From a virus, in the IMG/VR virus record IMGVR_UViG_3300005915_000048, positions 1-38,777 of that record: a DNA stretch of 38,777 bases; one strand, 5' to 3'. The position numbers and the translations under genes are program-made. The stretch's first letter is position 1. The number at the start of each line of letters is the position of its first letter. The notes beneath the pieces were generated by a model. That model saw only the letters and a program-made list of their open reading frames with translations, did not search any database and was not told the origin of the DNA. Positions 1 to 7,806 of the stretch are shown in pieces.

Positions 1-90
1 AGACAAAAGGAAATACCAACTTCAATAACCATTGAGGTTGTTGAAGGAGAAAAAAAATTAAGAAAAATGAAGAAAAAGCTTGACAAATGA
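1..90 (+). CDS. 3' end of an unknown gene (partial)
   Basis: An open frame enters from the left edge and runs for 29 codons to a TGA at 88-90. The visible tail is lysine-rich and ends in Lys-Lys-Leu-Asp-Lys. No family can be assigned from so little. The last codons overlap the -35 box of the promoter at 80-108, an arrangement repeated at the ends of two other genes in the window. Confidence 0.5.
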   Translation, partial: RQKEIPTSITIEVVEGEKKLRKMKKKLDK

Positions 91-108
91 TGAAAAATGT
101 GGTATAAG
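80..108 (+). promoter_or_regulatory. Sigma70-type promoter, copy 1
   Basis: TTGACA at 80-85, a 17-base spacer and TATAAG at 103-108, with a TGG extended -10 element immediately before the -10 box. The 34 bases 79-112 are identical to 10668-10701, and the same -35/spacer-end/-10 design recurs at 700-728. A match to the bacterial housekeeping consensus suggests early expression by host RNA polymerase (inference). Confidence 0.8.
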
Positions 109-283
109 GGAAGAGGATAAAGCTAGTTTAGACAGAATAGATTCCTCAAAGAGCTACACAATAGGTAATATACAATGGGTAACTTCTGTAATAAATAAAA
201 CAAAAATGAATCTACCAAATGATTATTTTATAAATTTATGTAAAAAGGTGGCTAAACATGCAACTACAAAAACTAACCAATGA
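80..283 (+). pseudogene. C-terminal remnant of an HNH homing endonuclease
   Basis: The frame opens at a TTG that is itself the promoter -35 box. It soon reads SLDRIDSSKSYTIGNIQWV, followed by an Asn-Lys-Thr-Lys-Met-Asn-Leu stretch. That is the typical C-terminal half of phage HNH endonucleases (LDRIDS-x-GYT-x-x-N-x-Q-x-V...N-x-x-K). The N-terminal zinc/HNH residues are missing; about 10 codons of promoter sequence stand in their place. No Shine-Dalgarno sequence precedes the TTG. It is most likely a dead fragment left by deletion or by insertion of the promoter, although a leaderless or short peptide cannot be excluded. Its 3' end overlaps the next gene. Confidence 0.6.
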
Positions 284-716
284 AGAATTAGACTACTTAG
301 AAAAACTATTAAAAACAATAGGAGATGAAAAAACAAACAGAATTCCAGATATTGAGAAATATGGATACTCAACAAAGTGGGCTTACAACACTGTGAGACT
401 TCTAAATGAAGTTGAGCAAATCCTGACAGAGGGTGATCTTGATTTGGAACGGAACAGAGAGCAGCTTAAATCGATCAGGAGAGGCGAATGGACAGAGGAG
501 AGTATCTACACATACTTTGATGTGAAAGAACGCTCTCTGGAGGAACTGTATAGCCTTAGCACACTAAGACATAGCCCAGACGAAGAGGCTATAAAGGATA
601 TTCTGCTGAAATGTCTTGAAGAATACTATGGATCTCTTGATAAAATGATCCATATGACAGACAACTCTGAAAATATCTTAAAGGATTTAGAGAAATTGCT
701 TGACAAATACAAATAA
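258..716 (+). CDS. C-terminal domain of a phage nucleotidyltransferase (RlaP/COG3541-like), N-terminus missing
   Basis: The 152-residue product resembles the C-terminal half of phage-encoded predicted nucleotidyltransferases. Visible features are a KYGYSTKWAYNTVRLL segment (usual form YGYDTK-x-A-x-H-x-x-RLL) at about residues 34-49, then LTEGDLDLERN and IRRGEWT. The family members I know are roughly 250-300 residues and carry a GS..DxD catalytic motif in the N-terminal half. That motif is absent here and is not visible upstream, where the HNH remnant lies. The ATG at 258 follows AAGGTGG. Either the gene has been broken by the endonuclease insertion or this domain now works alone. Family call is by eye. 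Confidence 0.6.
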   Translation: MQLQKLTNEELDYLEKLLKTIGDEKTNRIPDIEKYGYSTKWAYNTVRLLNEVEQILTEGDLDLERNREQLKSIRRGEWTEESIYTYFDVKERSLEELYSLSTLRHSPDEEAIKDILLKCLEEYYGSLDKMIHMTDNSENILKDLEKLLDKYK

Positions 717-728
717 ATGTGGTATAGT
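700..728 (+). promoter_or_regulatory. Sigma70-type promoter, tRNA-Ser and downstream genes
   Basis: TTGACA at 700-705, 17-base spacer and TATAGT at 723-728 with extended -10 TGG. It overlaps the last codons of the preceding gene and lies ten bases before the tRNA acceptor stem. The outer parts match the promoters at 80 and 10669 (TTGACAAAT and ATGTGGTATA), while the middle of the spacer differs. Confidence 0.8.
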
Positions 729-737
729 GCCTAAATT

Positions 738-825
738 AGTAGAGTACCAAAATTGGTTAATGGAATGGATTGCTAATCCATCAGGTGTAAAAGCCTTGCA
801 GGTTCGAGTCCTGTCTCTACTGCCA
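738..825 (+). tRNA. tRNA-Ser (GCT anticodon)
   Basis: Acceptor stem AGTAGAG/CTCTACT with discriminator G and an encoded CCA (823-825). The anticodon arm is a perfect 5-bp stem ATGGA/TCCAT around loop TTGCTAA, giving anticodon GCT. A long variable arm, as expected for serine, and a T-arm with loop TTCGAGT follow. The anticodon reads AGC/AGT codons. It appears intact, with its own promoter just upstream. Confidence 0.92.
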
Positions 826-846
826 ACCAAAAGGAGGATATATAAA

Positions 847-1095
847 ATGAAACTAAAAGAATTAGCAGAGAAAGTAAACAAACTACCTGATAAAATTACA
901 TATAGACCAACAAGAATGCTAAATTTATTTTATGGAACTAATATTTTTGACTCTAAAAACTTACCGGAAACAGATTTTAAAAGAGTAATAAAACAATTAG
1001 AGGTAGAAAATTATGAACTACAGGTTATGGTAAGTCATTTATCTAGTGCTTACAACACTATAAGAGATATTTTATTAGAAGCAGAAATAGAATAA
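847..1095 (+). CDS. Hypothetical protein, 82 aa
   Basis: The ATG at 847 is preceded by AAAGGAGGATATAAA, a very strong ribosome site; an upstream in-frame extension runs through the tRNA and is not real. The product is lysine-rich at the N-terminus (MKLKELAEKVNKLPDK) and helical with heptad-like hydrophobics in the second half, so a small coiled-coil or helical-bundle protein is likely. It is probably co-transcribed with tRNA-Ser. No function recognised. Confidence 0.75.
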   Translation: MKLKELAEKVNKLPDKITYRPTRMLNLFYGTNIFDSKNLPETDFKRVIKQLEVENYELQVMVSHLSSAYNTIRDILLEAEIE

Positions 1096-1139
1096 GAGAG
1101 ATTGATGGAACTGGTTTATAAAAAGAAAGGAATTTAGAT

Positions 1140-1418
1140 ATGAGAAAAGTATATAAGTATGAAGTAGAACAAACTACATGGTTGCCAGAAAATCATAAGA
1201 TACTACATGTTGCTTTTATGAAACCTGCTGATGGTCTTGTTGAATCTATTCACATATGGTGTGAGGTTGATACATATATAGTAACCTGTACAAAACATTG
1301 TAAATTCCACATTATATGTACAGGAGATCCTGTACCAGAAAATAGTGAGTATATAGGAACGGCTATTAATGATGAAAAAACATATGTATTACATTTATAT
1401 AAGGAGAAAGGAATTTAA
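1140..1418 (+). CDS. Small phage protein of the DUF7352 type, 92 aa
   Basis: Starts MRKVYKYEVEQTTWLPENHK and continues with ILHVAF, a W-C-E-V-D stretch, and near the end YIGTAIN and LHLY. This is the pattern (K-Y...LP-x-x-A-x-I-L-H-V...W-x-x-V-D...G-T) of a small beta-rich protein common in phage accessory regions with no known function. AAAGG precedes the ATG. Both its first and last about 28 bases recur around the next gene, indicating a duplication. Confidence 0.75.
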   Translation: MRKVYKYEVEQTTWLPENHKILHVAFMKPADGLVESIHIWCEVDTYIVTCTKHCKFHIICTGDPVPENSEYIGTAINDEKTYVLHLYKEKGI

Positions 1419-1576
1419 ATATGAAAAAAGTATTACGATGCAAAATTACCGGAAATTTATGTGGAACTGACACATGGATAAAAAATCATCCATGCGAATG
1501 CATAAATTGCCAAAAATATTTGGGTCAAATTAAAGACAAGAAGGAATCATGAAAAAATATATGTATTACATTTATA
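1372..1576 (+). repeat. 28-base direct repeat pair (1372-1399 and 1549-1576)
   Basis: The 3' end of the DUF7352-like gene (1372-1399) recurs at 1549-1576 with one mismatch. The 5' flanks of the same two units (1125-1152 and 1406-1433, covering RBS, ATG and first codons) also match with two mismatches. The second unit has the ends of the first but an unrelated middle. Confidence 0.8.
1421..1552 (+). CDS. Cys-rich small protein, 43 aa
   Basis: An ATG after GGAGAAAGGAATTTAAAT opens a 43-codon frame ending in TGA. The start region copies the preceding gene's start (MKKVL versus MRKVY) and then diverges. Four cysteines in the order C-x6-C ... C-x-C-x2-C could bind zinc. It may be a chimeric gene built on a duplicated start. 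Function unknown. Confidence 0.55.
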   Translation: MKKVLRCKITGNLCGTDTWIKNHPCECINCQKYLGQIKDKKES

Positions 1577-1603
1577 CAAAAAAATAACATAGGAGACAAT
1601 AAA

Positions 1604-1771
1604 TTGAAAAAAAGCCAAACACACCAAGAAAGACATATTTTCTTACATAAATGTTTTGATGAATTGTTGGCGGATTTTATTGGTCATACTAACAAACTGC
1701 CATCAGAAACAACATTAATTGATTTTATGAACTGGTCACACTCTCAAACTGTAAAACCAACAGAAAAATAA
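1604..1771 (+). CDS. Hypothetical protein with TTG start, 55 aa
   Basis: TAGGAGACAATAAA places a Shine-Dalgarno sequence correctly before TTG at 1604. The frame runs 55 codons to TAA. The product is His/Glu-rich with an amphipathic middle (FDELLADFIG). No family recognised. Its placement between two well-formed genes and the good ribosome site support it. Confidence 0.6.
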   Translation: MKKSQTHQERHIFLHKCFDELLADFIGHTNKLPSETTLIDFMNWSHSQTVKPTEK

Positions 1772-1797
1772 ATAACAACTATTATAGGAGAAACATA

Positions 1798-2013
1798 ATG
1801 CAAAATTGTAAATACCTAGATTGTACACAAAAAGTAGAGTTAACATCTGACAGAACAGTGCCGTCAATACCACAATATACAAAAGCAACAGACAAGGATG
1901 GTAATGTTGTAAACAAAAAATATATTGGTAACTTTTTTCCATCAGTAATTAAGACAGGATTTTGTAGATTTCACAATCTTCTTAATGATGGTAAGATAGA
2001 TAAAATGAAATAA
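1798..2013 (+). CDS. Hypothetical protein, 71 aa
   Basis: ATG follows TAGGAGAAACATA. The protein has cysteines as C-x4-C near the N-terminus (NCKYLDC) and a third in GFCRFHN, so it may hold a metal. A PxIPxYTKATDKDG loop is conserved-looking. It is tightly spaced before the replication-initiator-like gene. No function recognised. Confidence 0.65.
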   Translation: MQNCKYLDCTQKVELTSDRTVPSIPQYTKATDKDGNVVNKKYIGNFFPSVIKTGFCRFHNLLNDGKIDKMK

Positions 2014-2025
2014 GGAGTTGAGATT

Positions 2026-3222
2026 ATGAAAAATTCAGTACTAAATAGAGTACCAAAAGATACATTCATACCTGTAAGACAGTCCTATATAGAAATATGT
2101 GGTGATTTGAGTGCAGGAATATTGTTAGGGATATTTGAATATTGGACAAATATTAAATTAAATAATAAAAATCAGATTGATATTGAAAATAGGATAAGGG
2201 AAAAAGAAGGGTTAGAGAAACTACAATATGATATATGGATATATAAAACATATGATAATCTTGTAGAAGACAGTCTTGGTCTTCTTACAAAACATAAAGT
2301 GAATAATGGATTATTTTTATTAATAGAGCTTGGATTCTTAGAGAAACGAAATAATCCAAAATATTCATGGGACAGAACTTTGCAATATAAATTAAATACT
2401 GAAATTATCAACTCACATTTAGGATCTCTCCATCGACCCTATATGGTGGATGGAAAAACCCTATATGATCGAACAATACCAAAGACTACTAGCAAAGAGT
2501 CTTTAGTTAAAGATAAATCTTTAACTAACCAAAATCCAATAGTTGGTGAAAAAGCTTCTGAAGAACATAACAATATATTAAACACATGGAATTCTTTTGT
2601 TGAAGATCATCAGGATAAGTTTAAAGGTATCATATCCAGACATAAAAGTATATTATCTAAATTAAAAGAAACTAATTCACGTAGTGCTAATGCTGTTTCT
2701 ATTTCAGAAGCCGTTGAAACTTGTATAGATAAACTAGAAATATCTTATACTGATATTACTCATTCTATTGATAATTATTTTAAGATACTGACTTCAGATG
2801 ATTATTATTATTCATTTGGATTTCCAACAATAGTTATGTTTTTGTTATCAGAAAAAGGTGTTGAGCAATTTATGGCAGATAGTGTGTTTCAGAAATATAA
2901 GTCAGAGTCTGGCTATAAAAATAGAGATGTTTATGTGTTAAATAGAGAGAAATATGAACCAGTTATATATAAATATAACAATAAAAACATATTAGATACA
3001 GCTTCTCAGACCTATATGGGAGTTGGGGTGATAATATGTAAGACAAGGGACATTGCAAAGGTGTTAGAAGATGTTGAACCATTTGATTTGGCAGCTCAGT
3101 TTGAGTATTGGAATCTTGATCTGTTAGAGGGATGCATAGCTGCAGGATTTTATCAGAAATGTGACACTGAGTTATTAGATAAGATGCTGAAACTACACAA
3201 TAAACATAAGGGGGTTATTTAA
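2026..3222 (+). CDS. Putative replication initiation protein with N-terminal winged helix
   Basis: The 398-residue product begins with a FIPVRQSYIEICGDLSAGIL segment followed by a Trp-containing helix and, around residues 80-115, a helix-turn-helix rich region ending in LIELGFLEKRNNP. This is the usual layout of phage replication initiators of the RepO/DnaD-like type, in which an N-terminal winged helix binds origin DNA and a C-terminal part recruits the helicase. The linker (about 150-190) is polar. The gene lies upstream of primase-helicase, clamp and polymerase, as expected. GGAGTTGAGATT precedes the ATG. The family call rests on N-terminal pattern and context only. Confidence 0.5.
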   Translation: MKNSVLNRVPKDTFIPVRQSYIEICGDLSAGILLGIFEYWTNIKLNNKNQIDIENRIREKEGLEKLQYDIWIYKTYDNLVEDSLGLLTKHKVNNGLFLLIELGFLEKRNNPKYSWDRTLQYKLNTEIINSHLGSLHRPYMVDGKTLYDRTIPKTTSKESLVKDKSLTNQNPIVGEKASEEHNNILNTWNSFVEDHQDKFKGIISRHKSILSKLKETNSRSANAVSISEAVETCIDKLEISYTDITHSIDNYFKILTSDDYYYSFGFPTIVMFLLSEKGVEQFMADSVFQKYKSESGYKNRDVYVLNREKYEPVIYKYNNKNILDTASQTYMGVGVIICKTRDIAKVLEDVEPFDLAAQFEYWNLDLLEGCIAAGFYQKCDTELLDKMLKLHNKHKGVI

Positions 3223-3224
3223 AA

Positions 3225-3404
3225 ATGGATAAATTTGAAAAATGGGATGTAAAGAAACATTGTAAATCAGATTGTTGTTTTCTTGATTTTGATTGGTGTA
3301 AGTATAAGAATAAGAAATGTTCTTATGATATTTGTCCTTTTAGAGTAAAAAGTTCACACAGATATGTAGACACATATGGAAGAACTATAGAGAAAATTTC
3401 ATAA
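3225..3404 (+). CDS. Cys-rich small protein, 59 aa
   Basis: ATG at 3225 lies just after the stop of the previous gene, with AAGGGGG upstream. The product holds six cysteines in the first 40 residues (C13, C17, C18, C25, C32, C37), spaced in a way that suggests zinc binding. No family recognised. Confidence 0.6.
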   Translation: MDKFEKWDVKKHCKSDCCFLDFDWCKYKNKKCSYDICPFRVKSSHRYVDTYGRTIEKIS

Positions 3405-3415
3405 TAGGGGGTAAC

Positions 3416-3838
3416 ATGAAAAAGAATTATAAGTATAGTATTGGGGATTGGGTTATAGTAAAAGAGGTGGTGGAATTTGGGTATTATGTTGATAAAAATA
3501 AACGAACAATGAAAAAGGAAAGAGGGGAATTTATCGGTCAGGTTTGTGGAATGAAACATAAAAAGATAGGAAGACTTAGTTATAGTCATTCAGAATTTCC
3601 ACCATATTTTGATGTTGAAGGAACAATAGAGGTATACTTAGTAAGAAGAGGTATGCTTAATAGACCAGTTATGGTTTTAGAAGAGAATATAGATTGGTTA
3701 TCATTAGAGGAAGGAGGAGTAGGGCCACTTCCCAAGAAAGATACAGGATGGACAAAACATACAAAAGAAATGGCTTCTAAATTTATGAAGGATAATGCAA
3801 AAGATTTTCCAAGGGATGAGAAAGGAAGATTTGTATAA
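3416..3838 (+). CDS. Hypothetical protein, 140 aa
   Basis: Begins YKYSIGDWVIV, the look of an SH3-like barrel (KOW-type 'GDxVxV' strand), followed by GxFIGQVCGM and a second strand pair (IEVYLVRRGM). The C-terminus ends in FPRDEKGRFV, a short basic tail. The ATG is preceded by AGGGGGTAAC. No function can be given. Confidence 0.65.
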   Translation: MKKNYKYSIGDWVIVKEVVEFGYYVDKNKRTMKKERGEFIGQVCGMKHKKIGRLSYSHSEFPPYFDVEGTIEVYLVRRGMLNRPVMVLEENIDWLSLEEGGVGPLPKKDTGWTKHTKEMASKFMKDNAKDFPRDEKGRFV

Positions 3839-3872
3839 CATATTGTTTTAATTTAGTAAGGAGAAATAATAT

Positions 3873-4100
3873 ATGAGAACAGTGGTAAAAATTCCTAGTG
3901 GAGAATGTGTGCATAAAACTTTTGATGAGGCAACAGTTGCTGGATCAAAACAAATGACAAGGTATATGTCAGGCAGATTAAATCAAATATTTTATACTGT
4001 TACAGCAACTAAGAATGGGGATGTCATAAAGCCGGGTAAGTTTATATATGACACACTAATTGGTATGTATATGAAATCTAAGATGGAGAAAAAATTATAA
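3873..4100 (+). CDS. Hypothetical protein, 75 aa
   Basis: Strong ribosome site AAGGAGAAATAATAT before the ATG. The protein appears to be a small alpha/beta domain with KIPSGECVHKTFDEA at the start and a YTVTATKNGDVI strand in the middle. No signal peptide, membrane span or known motif. Confidence 0.6.
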   Translation: MRTVVKIPSGECVHKTFDEATVAGSKQMTRYMSGRLNQIFYTVTATKNGDVIKPGKFIYDTLIGMYMKSKMEKKL

Positions 4101-4140
4101 AAACTAATACAGGAGTTATTAGGAGAAAGGAGATTTAAAA

Positions 4141-4425
4141 ATGTGGAAATGTCCAAAATGTCATGAATATAGATTTGATGATGTAACAAAGTGCCGTTGC
4201 TCAAAATTTACTATTTTTGATGAAGAGGAAGAATACAGCAACATATTCGCTTTAAGTTTTAAGGATGCCGCTTTAAAATATGCCGAAAAATCTAATACTG
4301 GGGGTGATTATTATTTAATGGACAGTGTGGTTGAAATAGAAATTTTAGGAGCAGACGGCAAAAAAGAAAAGTTTGCAATCAGCGCAGAACAAAGTATTGA
4401 TTATTCTGCAATTAAAATAAACTAA
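4141..4425 (+). CDS. Zinc-ribbon small protein, 94 aa
   Basis: C-P-K-C at residues 4-7 and C-R-C at 18-20 form an N-terminal zinc ribbon. A helix (FKDAALKYAEKS) and strands follow, typical of a widespread small phage protein in which the ribbon precedes an alpha/beta domain of unknown role. GAGAAAGGAG precedes the ATG. Confidence 0.65.
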   Translation: MWKCPKCHEYRFDDVTKCRCSKFTIFDEEEEYSNIFALSFKDAALKYAEKSNTGGDYYLMDSVVEIEILGADGKKEKFAISAEQSIDYSAIKIN

Positions 4426-4473
4426 TTCCTGCAGGTATGAGTCTGTGGGTAAAGATTTGTAAAGGAGGTAAAA

Positions 4474-4668
4474 ATGGCACATCCAATAAATGACAAAATA
4501 AATAAATTAGAAGGACATCAAGCTGTTCTATGTAACGAAACTTGTGAGTATTGGAAATTTCCGCATCTTGAAACTGCATGTGTATTGAGTGATGTATTTT
4601 CAGTAAAAAAGGGGGAGCTTTGTTTTGAATATAAACAAAAACCCCCACAAAGCAACATGGATTTATAA
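4474..4668 (+). CDS. Hypothetical Cys-containing protein, 64 aa
   Basis: AAAGGAGGTAAAA before the ATG is close to the ideal Shine-Dalgarno sequence. Four cysteines (CNETC, then one each in ETACVL and GELCFEY) could form a metal site. No family recognised. The 63 bases between its stop and the primase gene hold a second GGAGG and no other visible element. Confidence 0.6.
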   Translation: MAHPINDKINKLEGHQAVLCNETCEYWKFPHLETACVLSDVFSVKKGELCFEYKQKPPQSNMDL

Positions 4669-4731
4669 GGCTGTGCCAAGTCTATGTTAGTTTAACTGAT
4701 GGAGGAGAAATTACTATAATAAAGGAGAAAA

Positions 4732-6525
4732 ATGAGTGAAGTTATAAGTTACTTAGAATCAAAAGGAATTGAGTATACCAGACCTGAGACAAGCGAGGCT
4801 ATGATTGTCTGTCCTGTTTGTGGTAAGCAGAAGCTGTCCATAAATACAGACTCTGGTATGGCTCAATGTTGGGTATGCAAAGCAGAGCATCCCAATTCGT
4901 GGACTGTGAAGTGCCACATAAATAGAATAAAAGAGGAATTTGGTGATATCCTGACAGTTGCAAAACCAGGGGATATGGTATTAGCTGGCAAAAAGAAGGA
5001 AGAAAAAACAGATAAAGATTTTACAGACTTAGCTAATGAACATCACAAACGCTTACTTGAAACACCTAAGGCACAAAAATATTTATTCAAGAGAGGTATA
5101 AGTGAGGATTCTATAGATAAATTTAAGTTAGGCTATGCTGAGATAAAAGGGCAGGGGTGGATAAGTATACCTGCTATTGAAGATAAAATAATTAAATTAA
5201 TAAAATACAGGCAACTACCACCCGTAAATAAGAACTTGGCAAAGTGTGAAAGAGCACCAGGTGGAAAATCAGTGTTATTTAATGGAGATGCTTTAGATGA
5301 GTATGATGAGGTTTTTGTACTCGAAGGTGAAATTGATACTATCACACTCATTCAAAGTGGATATCCAAATACAGTTGGTATAACTGTAGGAGCAGGTACA
5401 TTAGAAACAGAGTGGTATGATAAACTTATATTAATGGATAAAATATATATTGTATTTGATGCTGATTCTGTTGGTCAATCTGCTGCAAAAAATGTATATG
5501 CTGATAGAATAGGTATAGATAAGTGTTGGAATGTAGTTCTGCCGGAGGGTGAGGATGTTAACTCGTTTTTTATGAACAATACAAAGGAGGATTTTGATAA
5601 GTATGTTGAGAAAGCTGAGAGATTTAGAATTGAAGGGGTAATGAATATTAAACAGGCAATTAGAGAAATGTACAGAATGGGAACACAGGATGAGCAACTA
5701 GCATTTGAAACTCCCTGGCCTTTGGTTAATAATCTACTTGGTGGTGGTCTTAAAAAGAAACATCTACTTATATTAGGAGGACAGGGTGGGGCTGGAAAAA
5801 CAACACTTGCATTGCAGATTGCATACCATTTTGCAGTTGCATATAAAATCCCATCTTTTACATTCTGTCTTGAGATGACAGAGGTTGACTTGTTAACTAA
5901 GATAATCCAGTTGAAGTTTGATTTATTGTATGAAGATGTAAGCTTTTCTGATGCACATATTTTTGGTAGTGAGATATCAGATCTCCCTTTATTCTTTGGG
6001 TACAAATCAAACATAAAATTTGAAATGTATTATAATACCGTAAAACAATTGAGAGATAGGTATGGTTGTCAGTTGTTTATATTTGACAACTTACATAGAT
6101 GGATAGCAAGTGATGTAGAATCAGAATATGCTAAAGCTGTACAGAGTTTTAAGAACTTGGCAATGGATCTTAATGTAATGATGCTGCTTGTGATGCAACC
6201 AAGAAAATTAAATGAAGGAACAACTGCTGATATAAATACGTTTACTCCAACATATGATGACCTTAAGGGATCTTCAGCCTTCTCTCAGGAAGCTGATGAG
6301 GTATTACTTATACATAGGCATAGAATGAGTGGGGAAAATACTATTGGAAGTTTTATGAAGAAGACACACATCATAAATGACAAGGCTCGATTTGCTGTAG
6401 GGGGAAGATGCCTGTTGCATTTTGAGACAGGTAAGTCGAGGTTTTACAACATTACAGATACAGAAGTAAAGAGTTTGTATGAACAGGAAATAGAGAAACT
6501 AAAAGCAAAAGGAATTATAACATAA
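4732..6525 (+). CDS. Bifunctional DNA primase-helicase (T7 gp4-type)
   Basis: The 597-residue protein should unwind DNA at the fork and make RNA primers. An N-terminal zinc module has Cys27, Cys30, Cys46 and Cys49. The TOPRIM primase part shows VLEGEID (about 197-203) and VFDADSVG (about 241-248), the metal-binding acidic motifs. The RecA-like helicase part has Walker A GGQGGAGKTT (about 349-358), Walker B LFIFDN (about 452) and a DnaB-type DLKGSSAFSQEAD segment. Length and domain order match phage primase-helicase fusions. It is followed by the clamp and polymerase genes, so all likely act in one replisome. Confidence 0.9.
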   Translation: MSEVISYLESKGIEYTRPETSEAMIVCPVCGKQKLSINTDSGMAQCWVCKAEHPNSWTVKCHINRIKEEFGDILTVAKPGDMVLAGKKKEEKTDKDFTDLANEHHKRLLETPKAQKYLFKRGISEDSIDKFKLGYAEIKGQGWISIPAIEDKIIKLIKYRQLPPVNKNLAKCERAPGGKSVLFNGDALDEYDEVFVLEGEIDTITLIQSGYPNTVGITVGAGTLETEWYDKLILMDKIYIVFDADSVGQSAAKNVYADRIGIDKCWNVVLPEGEDVNSFFMNNTKEDFDKYVEKAERFRIEGVMNIKQAIREMYRMGTQDEQLAFETPWPLVNNLLGGGLKKKHLLILGGQGGAGKTTLALQIAYHFAVAYKIPSFTFCLEMTEVDLLTKIIQLKFDLLYEDVSFSDAHIFGSEISDLPLFFGYKSNIKFEMYYNTVKQLRDRYGCQLFIFDNLHRWIASDVESEYAKAVQSFKNLAMDLNVMMLLVMQPRKLNEGTTADINTFTPTYDDLKGSSAFSQEADEVLLIHRHRMSGENTIGSFMKKTHIINDKARFAVGGRCLLHFETGKSRFYNITDTEVKSLYEQEIEKLKAKGIIT

Positions 6526-6540
6526 AATAAGGGATATAAA

Positions 6541-6735
6541 ATGAAAAGAAGAGCAGGACTACCTAAAGATTTAGAGGATGAGACATATACCGCATTGAGG
6601 AAGATATATATCAAGTATGTAGCTCTTAAAAAATCTCATATGACAAAATATCATATTTTGGGAATTATGTATGATTCATTTAGCAAAATAACATACAGTA
6701 GAAAAGAAATAAGGGAGAGATTTACAGATGCATAA
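6541..6735 (+). CDS. Hypothetical basic protein, 64 aa
   Basis: Follows the helicase gene after 15 bases (AAGGGATATAAA before the ATG) and overlaps the clamp gene start. Residues 20-60 look helical and basic, with a possible helix-turn-helix in HMTKYHILGIMYDSFSKITY. This could be a small DNA-binding or replisome accessory protein, but that is inference. Confidence 0.6.
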   Translation: MKRRAGLPKDLEDETYTALRKIYIKYVALKKSHMTKYHILGIMYDSFSKITYSRKEIRERFTDA

Positions 6736-7747
6736 ACTAAAACAATACATACCACTGTTATTATTAGGATGTTCCAACAATGACTATCCACTGTACTGCA
6801 AATATATTTATTCAGATGGTAACAATGTGATGACCTGTAACAATAGTGTTATTGTAAAGATAGAGTTAGAGCTACCATTTAAGGGGTTTATAAATTTATT
6901 TGTAATTGATGATGTATTTAAAAATATCAGTGAAGACTTTAAATATGAAATCACAGAGGACAGGCTCATAATAACAGACGGTAGATTTAGAACAGAATTG
7001 GTAATAGAGGATTTTGAAATACCTGATTTCTCAAAACTGTTTTCTCAAATTGGTCAATCTAGTTTCTTAAATGTCACAGATGAACTTATTGATACATTTA
7101 AGGCTGCTATAAAATTTACGGATGCAAGCAAGGGAGATAGGGGATACATTGTTATCAGTAAAGAATCCATATCTGCAACAGATGATCATAGGGCATTTTA
7201 CAATAAAGATTCCTTTGTTACAGAAGAGTGTATTGGTATAAACAACAAGATATTAGGGATACTGGATAACACTTGTGAGATTGTATCTGTAGGATACAAT
7301 ACTGTCATAAGGAGCAACAACATGTTATTTGTATTCTCTATTGACAAACTTGATTTCTACCCTGTTGATAGGCTAAAGGAAATCATTGATAAATACAATA
7401 GCGTACATCCATTGTGTAAGTTCAGTGACTTAAAGAACGCTGTTAACAAACTAAATTCGCTATCGTTTGGTGAGAGCACATTTTTTGTCAACATAAAAGA
7501 CAAAGGAGAGCATATAGAAGTTTCATATGAATCAGTTGTGAATGGGAGTGCTTCGGTTACAATACCTAGTATTGTGAACGACAAACTCGAAAACAAAGAT
7601 TCAGTTTTTGTAAATGGTAAGTTTATCAAGAGTATTAATGATTTAGATTACACTGTATATCTAAATCCTATTTTTAATGGTATAATATTTGAGAATGACA
7701 AATACACAAACATACTAATGGGGGTATTATTATTAATACAGAAATAG
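6728..7747 (+). CDS. DNA polymerase sliding clamp, DnaN-like (divergent)
   Basis: The 339-residue protein matches the beta-clamp plan of three repeated domains. Domain 1 ends with LIITDGRFRTELVIEDFEIPDF, equivalent to the strand pair and 'xxFP' turn of DnaN. In domain 2, SATDDHRAF (about 149-157) corresponds to the DnaN signature ATDGHRL. The third domain (about 230-339) fits in length. It would encircle DNA and tether the polymerase at 8276-10672. A clamp-loader-like ATPase is encoded at 15189. The call is from motif recognition; overall similarity to DnaN appears low. Confidence 0.75.
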   Translation: MHKLKQYIPLLLLGCSNNDYPLYCKYIYSDGNNVMTCNNSVIVKIELELPFKGFINLFVIDDVFKNISEDFKYEITEDRLIITDGRFRTELVIEDFEIPDFSKLFSQIGQSSFLNVTDELIDTFKAAIKFTDASKGDRGYIVISKESISATDDHRAFYNKDSFVTEECIGINNKILGILDNTCEIVSVGYNTVIRSNNMLFVFSIDKLDFYPVDRLKEIIDKYNSVHPLCKFSDLKNAVNKLNSLSFGESTFFVNIKDKGEHIEVSYESVVNGSASVTIPSIVNDKLENKDSVFVNGKFIKSINDLDYTVYLNPIFNGIIFENDKYTNILMGVLLLIQK

Positions 7748-7806
7748 AAAGATATGAAGGTGATGTAGAAAATTTTATTGGCAATGTTACGTCTTTAAAA
7801 GATGGA

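Noticed and set aside
7724-7747. Programmed -1 frameshift at the TTA repeats ending the clamp gene
   Set aside because: No canonical X-XXY-YYZ heptamer or strong downstream structure is present; an upstream start is simpler.
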